Translations under genes and position numbers: made by a program
Assembly: GCA_022563115.1 (NCBI GenBank)
Contig: JADFNY010000048.1
Span: forward strand, 1 to 13,734
Length of the DNA: 13,734 nucleotides
Direction of reading: 5' to 3'
Source: Acidobacteriota bacterium
GTDB lineage: Bacteria > Acidobacteriota > UBA890
Shown: piece by piece, positions 6,357-13,734 of the stretch
Numbering within the stretch: the stretch's first letter is position 1
Layout of the letters: each line of letters starts with the position of its first letter
The notes under the pieces: model-generated
The model's database searches: none
What the model was told of the DNA's origin: nothing
Seen by the model: the letters and a program-made list of their open reading frames with translations, nothing else

Positions 6357-7958
6357 TCAAGCGCCCTCCGCCAGGATCTTCTGGGCCGCCAAGCGGCCCG
6401 GCGCGCCCATCACACCGCCGCCGGGGTGGGTCCCCGAGCCGCACTGATACATCTTCTTGAGGGGCGTCCGATAGTCGGCCCACCCGGCCACGGGTCGCAA
6501 GAAGAACAGCTGCTCGAGCGACAGCTCACCGTGGAAGATGTTGCCCTGTGTGAGGCCGAACTTCTGCTCCAGGTCCCACGGCGTGATCACCTGGCGGTGC
6601 AGGATGATGTCTTTGAGGTTCGGAATGTAGTCGGCGAGCGTATCGATCACCGTATCGCCGAACGCCTCTCGCTGCTGCTCCCACGTGCCCTCGGCGAGCT
6701 CGTAGGGCGCGTACTGGACGAAGATCGACATCACATGCTTGCCGGGCGGCGCCATCGACGGATCGGCGAGGGTCGGAAGCACGATGTCCATGTAGGGTCG
6801 GCGCGAGAATCGTCCGTACTTGGCGTCCCGGTAGGCGCGCTCGAGGTAGTCGATGTCGGGGCTGATCGAGATGGCGCCGCGCAGATACGACTCGGCCGGA
6901 AACCCCGTCTTGTGCTCGATGCCTTCGAGGCACGTCGGCCGCGGCAAGGCGTCGAGCGCCAGATTGACCTTCCCCGACGAGCCGCGGATCTTGTAGCGCT
7001 TGATCGCCGAAACGAACTCGTCGTCGAGGTGCTCGGCGCCGACCAGGCCGAGGAACGTCCGCTTCGGATCGAGGCTCGAGACCACCGTATCGGCCCGCAC
7101 CTCCTCTCCACCCTCGAGCACGACGCCTCGTGCGGTCCCGTTTTCGACCAAGATGCGCTCTATCGGTGCCGCGGTGCGAATCTCGGCCCCGAAGCTGCGC
7201 GCCGCGCCGGCAATCGACTCGGCGACGGCACCCATGCCGCCACGCGGCAACCCCCAGGCGCGGAACTGGCCGTCGATCTCGCCCATGTAGTGGTGCAGCA
7301 TGACGTACGCGGAGCCCGGCGAGCGCGGCCCCAGGAAGGTGCCGATAATGCCGCTCGCCGAGAGCGAGCCGAGCAGCGGCTCGCTCTCGAACCACTCCTC
7401 GACGAAATCGGCCGAGCTCATCGTCATCAGCTTAGCGAGGTCGTAGAGGTGGTCGGCGTTGCGGCCGAAGGTCTTGCCGACACTCGCCAGGGCGGCGAGG
7501 TTGGCGGGCGCCAGCGACGACGGATCGGGCGGTGTCGCCGACAACATCGGGCGCACCGTCATCGCCAGGTGATACATCAGCTTGCCGAACTGCTCGTAGG
7601 CTTCGGCGTCGGCCGTCGAGAATCGCGCCAGCTCGCGGCGCGTCTCCTCGGCATCGTGCCAGCGCATCAGGTAGTCGCCGTCGGGTGTCGGGCTCAGGGT
7701 CCCGTCCAGCGGCAACAGCTCGAACCCGAAGCGCGGCAGGTCGAGCTCGCTGATGATGCGCGGACGCATCAGGCTGACGACGTACGAGCACACCGAAAAC
7801 TTGAAGCCGGGGAACACCTCTTCGGTGACCGTCGCCCCGCCGACCAGGTGGCGGCGCTCGAGAACCAGCACCGACTTGCCGGCCCTCGCCAGGTAGGCGG
7901 CGCACACCAGCCCGTTGTGTCCGGCCCCGATGACGACGGCGTCGTAACGCTTCGTCAT
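6357..7958 (-). CDS. PYROXD2/CrtI-like FAD-dependent oxidoreductase A (533 aa)
   Basis: This is a paralogue of the next gene, with the same N-terminal FAD motif (MTKRYDAVVIGAGHNGL, GAGHNG at 11-16, then SVLVLERR) and the C-terminal signature MYQCGSGTHPGGGVMGAPG. The two proteins are similar at both ends but differ a good deal in the middle, where the substrate site should be, so they probably do different steps or form a heteromer. It reads as a complete family member in one frame without stops. Start ATG 7958 forms an ATGA overlap with the Rieske gene's stop (TGA 7957-7955), arguing for this start over the longer open frame reaching 8201. The exact reaction is unknown; a cytoplasmic flavin oxidase or dehydrogenase acting on an amine or unsaturated product is inferred from context. 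Confidence 0.9.
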   Translation of the reverse strand: MTKRYDAVVIGAGHNGLVCAAYLARAGKSVLVLERRHLVGGATVTEEVFPGFKFSVCSYVVSLMRPRIISELDLPRFGFELLPLDGTLSPTPDGDYLMRWHDAEETRRELARFSTADAEAYEQFGKLMYHLAMTVRPMLSATPPDPSSLAPANLAALASVGKTFGRNADHLYDLAKLMTMSSADFVEEWFESEPLLGSLSASGIIGTFLGPRSPGSAYVMLHHYMGEIDGQFRAWGLPRGGMGAVAESIAGAARSFGAEIRTAAPIERILVENGTARGVVLEGGEEVRADTVVSSLDPKRTFLGLVGAEHLDDEFVSAIKRYKIRGSSGKVNLALDALPRPTCLEGIEHKTGFPAESYLRGAISISPDIDYLERAYRDAKYGRFSRRPYMDIVLPTLADPSMAPPGKHVMSIFVQYAPYELAEGTWEQQREAFGDTVIDTLADYIPNLKDIILHRQVITPWDLEQKFGLTQGNIFHGELSLEQLFFLRPVAGWADYRTPLKKMYQCGSGTHPGGGVMGAPGRLAAQKILAEGA

Positions 7959-9130
7959 CCGCTGTCGCCGTCGCAGTTCCTCAGCAATGGCGTCTCCATC
8001 GAGCGCAGATACCAGTTGTCGAAGAAGTAGATCGTCTCCTCGAGACCGTGGTAGCGCCCCGGACGATAGCCGCGCGAGCGCACGCCCTTCTGGGCGCGCT
8101 CGCAGATGGCCCAGTCCTGCTCGTTGGTCAGGTGCCAGAAATCCACCGCATCGGACGGATCGAAGTCGTCGCGCTCCATCGCCTCGGGGGCGAACAGCCA
8201 CTCACAGCGGATGACGCTGCGGTCGGCAGCGAGCGGCCAGATCGTGTGGGTGAGCACATAGTCGGGGTGGAGACTGAGCAGGAATCCCGGGTAGATGTTG
8301 AAGTACTGAACAAGGCGCAGGTCGTCGGGGTCGAGCCCCTTGATCGGCTCGCGGTTCGTCTGCCCGCTCATCGTCATCGTCGCGCAGCCGTCGTTGAGCC
8401 GCATCGGGCCGCCGCAGAAGTACTCGCCCTGGAAACTGTCGCCGCCGCTGCGGTAGTGGGACACCGGGTTGAGTTGCGGGTGGTTGGTCGGGCAGTGGTA
8501 GCACTCGCCGTAGTTTTCGCACACCAGCTTCCAGTTGGCGGCAAGCTCGTACTCGTGCGTCGCGCCCAGGCCCAGGCGCTCGATACCGAAACGCGAGAGG
8601 TCCGGAAAGTCGGCCAGGCACCCGGAGAGCGCCGCGGCGTCGGGATCGAAACTGACGAACACGAAGCCGTTCCAGGTTTCACAACGCACCGGGGTGAGCC
8701 CGTAGTCGGCCTTGTCGAATCCCTCGACCTCGTCCATCAACGGCGCCGCGATCAGGCTGCCATCGAGCCCGTACGTCCAGCTGTGGTAGGGGCAGCGGAT
8801 GCAGTTGAGGCCGGTTCCCGCAGCGTCGTCGAGCAGCCGCGTGCCGCGATGGCGGCAGACGTTGTAGAAGGCGCGGATCGATCCGTCGTCGCCACGTGTG
8901 ACGATCACCGATTCGTCGCCGATCTCGCGCATGAGGTAGTCGCCTGACGAACCCAGAAGGCTCTGATGACCGACGCAGAGCCACATCTTCAGGAAAAGCG
9001 TCTCGACTTCGGCCGCGAAGATCCGCGGGTCGCGGTACGGCGGCCCGGCCAGCGGCCGCGCCTCAGCGAACGGGCGGCGCGTCGCCTCGATGTCCGCGCG
9101 TCGCAGCAAGTTGTGATCGGACTCCGACAA
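7955..9130 (-). CDS. Rieske non-heme iron oxygenase alpha subunit, glycine-betaine monooxygenase-like (391 aa)
   Basis: The Rieske [2Fe-2S] ligands are Cys92-x-His94 (NVCRHRG) and Cys113-x2-His116 (CPYHSW). The gap between pairs, 18 residues, is slightly longer than the usual 15-17. The mononuclear iron site is NYGECYHCPTNHP with His212 and His217, completed by Asp339 in LTNEQDWAICE. The block DFDPSDAVDFWHLTNEQDW and SLHPDYVLTHTIWPL resemble GbcA-type enzymes that demethylate quaternary amines such as glycine betaine or stachydrine, releasing formaldehyde. The start is TTG 9130, chosen because GGGGAAGG lies 6 bases upstream and no ATG precedes the domain. It is first in the operon, so its promoter should lie in the gap to 9336. 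The partner ferredoxin reductase (GbcB-like) is not in the window. Substrate identity is inferred, not shown. Confidence 0.9.
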   Translation of the reverse strand: MSESDHNLLRRADIEATRRPFAEARPLAGPPYRDPRIFAAEVETLFLKMWLCVGHQSLLGSSGDYLMREIGDESVIVTRGDDGSIRAFYNVCRHRGTRLLDDAAGTGLNCIRCPYHSWTYGLDGSLIAAPLMDEVEGFDKADYGLTPVRCETWNGFVFVSFDPDAAALSGCLADFPDLSRFGIERLGLGATHEYELAANWKLVCENYGECYHCPTNHPQLNPVSHYRSGGDSFQGEYFCGGPMRLNDGCATMTMSGQTNREPIKGLDPDDLRLVQYFNIYPGFLLSLHPDYVLTHTIWPLAADRSVIRCEWLFAPEAMERDDFDPSDAVDFWHLTNEQDWAICERAQKGVRSRGYRPGRYHGLEETIYFFDNWYLRSMETPLLRNCDGDSG

Positions 9131-9336
9131 GACTGACCTTCCCCGGCGCGCCGGCGTGACGTTCGGAAGAGCCGGCGCCCCCTTGGAGATTTCTGCAATG
9201 CAGATAGGTTAGTACGACGCGGCGATTCGATCCTACGTCCCACTTGCCAGACCCATCACACTTTCACGACAGCCTGCTAGAATTGGAGCTTGCTCGACCG
9301 CTCCCGCCCCCCCGATTCCGAGGTTCCGAGCCGCCT
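9131..9336. promoter_or_regulatory. Divergent intergenic region with an 11-bp palindrome
   Basis: The Rieske operon leaves to the left and the aconitase operon to the right, so both promoters should be here. The clearest element is CTGCAATGCAG (9193-9203), an inverted repeat of CTGCA/TGCAG around one base, which could be an operator serving both sides. TAGAAT at 9278-9283 is a possible -10 for the plus strand but has no good -35 at 17 bases. The Shine-Dalgarno GGGGAAGG of the Rieske gene lies at the left end. No regulator gene is nearby. Confidence 0.4.
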
Positions 9337-11375
<2,039 letters not shown>

Positions 11376-11379
<4 letters not shown>

Positions 11380-13052
11380 GTATCGAGGGGCATCCCGAGA
11401 GCTTCCCGCCGGCCGACGACGCGCCCGATCCGCCGCAGGATCGCGCCGGGACTTCACGCACGTTGCTGCTCGCCAACGCGCTCGTATTCGCCAGCAGCAC
11501 GTGCATCATGGTTTTGGAGATCGTCGCGACGCGTCTCATCGCCGCCAACCTGGGCGCCTCGCTGTACACCTGGACGTCGGTCATCGGCGTCATCCTGGCC
11601 GGCATCAGCATCGGCAACTTCTGCGGTGGGAAGATCGCCGACCGGCACCCGCCGAAGCGGGTCTTGCCGATGCTGTTTCTGGCCGCGTCGGTGCTGAGCT
11701 TCAGCGTCCTGTGGCTCAACCACTACGCCGAAAGTTGGTGGCGTCCGGAATCCGTGGCGTGGCCGGGCTGGGTGCTGTTCAACGTCATGGTGATCTTCCT
11801 GTTGCCGGCCATGATGCTGGGCACGATCGGCCCGATCGTCGCCAAGATGGCGCTCGATGAGGGCAAGAAGACAGGCTCGACGATGGGCAATATCTACGCC
11901 TGGGCGGCAGCTGGTTCGATTTTCGGCACATTCCTGACCGGGTTCGTGCTCATCGAGTTGATCGGGACCCGCGCCATCGTGACCTCGGTGGCGGGGGTGC
12001 TGGCGATGATCGGGCTCGGGCTCGCCTCGATGGCGTACCGCAGCGGTGGGGCTTTCATCTCGACCTGGCTGGTGATTCTCGGGCTCTTCAACGTCGTCGC
12101 GTTCGGGTCGTGGCCGTGGGCGCAGGAGCTCGGCGTCTTCCTGTTGCTCCGCCCGGACCACTCCGGTCTGGTGTATTTCGACGAGAGCAACTACTTCTCC
12201 ATCCAGGTCTACGAGGCCCCGGACATCGAGAACGCCCGTATCTTGGCGCTCGACAACCTGGTGCACAGCTACGTCTCGAGCACCGACGTCACCCACATGA
12301 TTTACGACTACGAGACCATCTACGCGGCGATCGTGAGGCGCCTGGCGCCGCCCGGCCGGCCTCTGCGGTCGCTGTTCATCGGCGGCGGCGGCTTCGTTTT
12401 CCCCCGCTACATGGAAGCCGTCCATCCGATCGCCGGCATCGACGTTGCGGAGATCGATCCCGCCGTCAAACGCGCCGCCAACCTCGCCCTCTACCTGCCG
12501 CCGGACGACGAGACCGAGATCAAGACCTACACGATGGATGCCCGCAACCTGGTCGACGATCTGCTGCGCGGCGGCGCCGAGGGCTCGTACGACTTCATCT
12601 TCGGCGACGCCTTCAACGACTTGAGCGTCCCCTACCACCTGACGACGCTCGAGTTCACCGCCAAGTTGGGCGAGTTGTTGAAACCCGACGGCGTGTACAT
12701 GATCAACATCATCGACATCTACACGCCGGGTCTGGGGCGCTTTCTCGGGAGCTTCGTCGACACGTCGATGCAGAACTTCGCGTACGTGTACGTGTTCTCG
12801 AGCACGAGCGACGGGCCGACCGAAGATCGTGACACCTTCATCGTGGCGTGCTCGATGCGGCCGCTCGATATCCACGACCTCGGCAGCCGGCCAGGCGACG
12901 ATCTGTTCGAGGGCGTGCTGTTCGCCTGGGCCGAGAACGGCGTGCTCGGCGGCCAGATGCAGACCGTTCTGGAGCGCGGCGGCGGACTGATCCTCACCGA
13001 CGACTTCGCGCCAGTGGACAACCTATTGGCACCCATCCTTGGCAGCCAGTAG
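11376..13052 (+). CDS. Membrane-spanning spermidine-synthase-like fusion protein (558 aa)
   Basis: Residues about 28-260 contain roughly seven hydrophobic segments (for example LLLANALVFASSTCIMVLEI and MVIFLLPAMMLGTIGPIV), like the MFS-related membrane half of fused spermidine synthases. The C-terminal half is a cytoplasmic SAM/decarboxylated-SAM-type Rossmann domain: SLFIGGGGFVFPRY (GGGG at 336-339), GIDVAEIDPAVK, MDARNLVDDL, and DFIFGDAFNDLSVPYHLTTLEF holding the acidic active-site loop. The classical IGGGDG motif of polyamine synthases has Gly instead of Asp, so true aminopropyl transfer is doubtful. Many fused members have unknown substrates. Start ATG 11376 overlaps the aconitase stop (ATGA), indicating coupled translation. 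The cytoplasmic N-terminal 25 residues are Pro/Asp-rich. Stop TAG at 13050-13052. Confidence 0.88.
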
Positions 13053-13093
13053 GCAGGAGTGCGCCCCTAGTAGGCCGCTCTGGATGTAAAAAG

Positions 13094-13139
13094 ATCGTCG
13101 ACCCCTGTCTTTAAGTGTTTTAGGGTGGCTTTCGACGAT
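13094..13139. terminator. Inverted-repeat hairpin after the membrane fusion gene
   Basis: ATCGTCGA (13094-13101) is exactly complementary to TCGACGAT (13132-13139), with an inner CCCT/AGGG pairing (13103-13106 with 13122-13125). It sits 41 bases after the stop of the membrane fusion gene. On the plus strand no U-run follows. On the minus strand CTTTTT follows directly, so it looks more like a terminator for leftward transcripts, or a weak bidirectional one. No leftward gene is evident to its right. Confidence 0.4.
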
Positions 13140-13182
13140 TGATCAAGCTAAAAAAGAAGTAATCGAAGGCACAGGTGTGCAC

Positions 13183-13458
13183 ATGAGACCCACGATAACC
13201 AGACTAGCCCGGAATCGTCGCTTCATGCAGGTCGGCGTCGGGGCCACGATTCTGTTCGCCCTCAGCCTCCTGGCTACCCCATCCGCCCACGCCCAGAAGT
13301 TCGAGATCCGCAACCAATTCCGGATCTTGCCCGGCGGCACCCAGCGCTCCCGGAAGAGCACCAAGCTCTGCGACGCGCCCGCCGATCAGACTGTTCGCGA
13401 GATCCCGTTATTGGGGTCCTGGCCGAAATATCAGTCGTATAGGAGCTGCCACAACTAA
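13183..13458 (+). CDS. Small signal-peptide protein, unknown function (about 91 aa)
   Basis: The N-terminus MRPTITRLARNRRFM plus the hydrophobic run VGVGATILFALSLLATPSAHA followed by Q is a clear signal peptide with an AHA cleavage site, so the product is exported. The mature part is only about 55 residues, basic at first (TQRSRKSTKLC), with two Cys and no known motif. The start is ATG 13183 with AGG 7 bases upstream; GTG 13177 with GAAGG upstream is the alternative. Base composition drops in GC through the second half, so the gene may be truncated or frameshifted after about 13330, its original C-terminus replaced. I do not recognise it. Confidence 0.5.
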   Translation: MRPTITRLARNRRFMQVGVGATILFALSLLATPSAHAQKFEIRNQFRILPGGTQRSRKSTKLCDAPADQTVREIPLLGSWPKYQSYRSCHN

Positions 13459-13701
13459 TAGTTGCCTCTACCGGCAATAAGGTTACCTGGCTGCAGGCAT
13501 CTCTTTCCCTGTTCGCAGGCCGATTCAGACACGATGTTCTTGAGCGGACGCTAAATTTTAGGAGTGGCTTCGTCTGTAACCATTGCCTCACTCTTTGCAA
13601 CTAAGTTAATAGCTGTCGGCTGCAATTTCAGTTTCCTTTTCCGCGACTGAGTCGTCGCATGGCGATGGACCAGAATCCGACACCAAACCTGCGAGGTGCA
13701 T
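13459..13701. other. Stretch with no recognisable gene
   Basis: About 240 lower-GC bases. A short open frame (VTWLQASLSLFAG to a TAA after CLTLCN) reads through but has no start signal or known motif. I see no tRNA, terminator or promoter that I can support. Confidence 0.4.
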
Positions 13702-13734
13702 ATGAGTTCCAGGATTATTGCCGCAGTTCAGCTG
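13702..13734 (+). CDS. Start of a gene running off the right edge (possible nitrilase-family N-terminus)
   Basis: ATG 13702 follows GAGG with 5 bases spacing and opens an 11-codon frame, MSSRIIAAVQL, to the window end. The IIAAVQL strand resembles the first beta strand of carbon-nitrogen hydrolases (nitrilase superfamily), but 11 residues are too few to assign a family. An overlapping frame from ATG 13659 is also open to the edge, but it has a weaker ribosome binding site. Confidence 0.3.
   Translation, partial: MSSRIIAAVQL

Noticed and set aside
6426..8030. 534-residue plus-strand ORF opposite FAD oxidoreductase A
   Set aside because: Antisense shadow; the minus strand carries both FAD signatures.
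9244..9336. TTG 9244 as the aconitase start
   Set aside because: No ribosome binding site and the extra 31 residues are Pro/Leu-rich without family similarity.
11454..12875. 473-residue minus-strand ORF opposite the membrane fusion gene
   Set aside because: Arg/His/Asp/Gln-rich shadow with no domain; the plus strand has clear membrane and SAM-binding motifs.

Overview
The window looks like a stretch of a high-GC, probably uncultured Gram-negative-type bacterium. Evidence is the GC-rich codon third positions across about 1.2-13.05 kb, classical signal peptides, and tightly coupled genes with ATGA/TGATG overlaps. It must encode selenocysteine if my reading of the 1108-2223 gene is right. I cannot place it more finely; gene content of this sort fits deep-branching proteobacteria-related or planctomycete-like lineages, but that is inference.

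Left edge (1-about 1230) is a mosaic of three unrelated gene fragments. They are a lower-GC partial minus-strand gene of unknown function (1-284), the helicase/zinc-binding core of primosomal helicase PriA on the plus strand (331-915), and the zinc-ribbon tail of a large serine recombinase (895-1232). The last joins PriA exactly at a shared CHHCG zinc knuckle and then runs into the 3' end of a minus-strand gene. This is either an assembly or amplification chimera or a recombination scar.

Main minus-strand cluster (9130 down to about 1216), in transcription order: a Rieske non-heme iron oxygenase alpha subunit of the glycine-betaine/N-demethylating type; two tandem PYROXD2/CrtI-like FAD oxidoreductases; a folate-dependent GcvT-family aminomethyl/methyl transferase; a secreted protein of unknown function; and, after a 185-bp gap with repeats and palindromes, a secreted deiodinase/redoxin-family selenoprotein. 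The selenoprotein reads through an in-frame TGA in the motif GCLTUPPF and has a perfect 7-bp stem-loop immediately downstream, as expected of a bacterial SECIS. The first four genes make a coherent oxidative demethylation set: oxygenase, flavoenzymes and one-carbon acceptor. The substrate is unknown.

Divergent plus-strand pair (9337-13052): a single-chain aconitase/isopropylmalate-isomerase homologue with the swivel (LeuD-like) domain placed before the LeuC-like Fe-S domain, overlapping by 4 bases a membrane protein fused to a spermidine-synthase-like domain. A 206-bp divergent intergenic region separates this pair from the Rieske operon.

Right edge (13053-13734) is lower in GC and sparse: an 8-bp inverted repeat able to form a hairpin, a small signal-peptide ORF of unknown function, about 240 bases with no recognisable gene, and the first 11 codons of a gene running off the end. 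I see no rRNA, tRNA, CRISPR array or intact mobile element.
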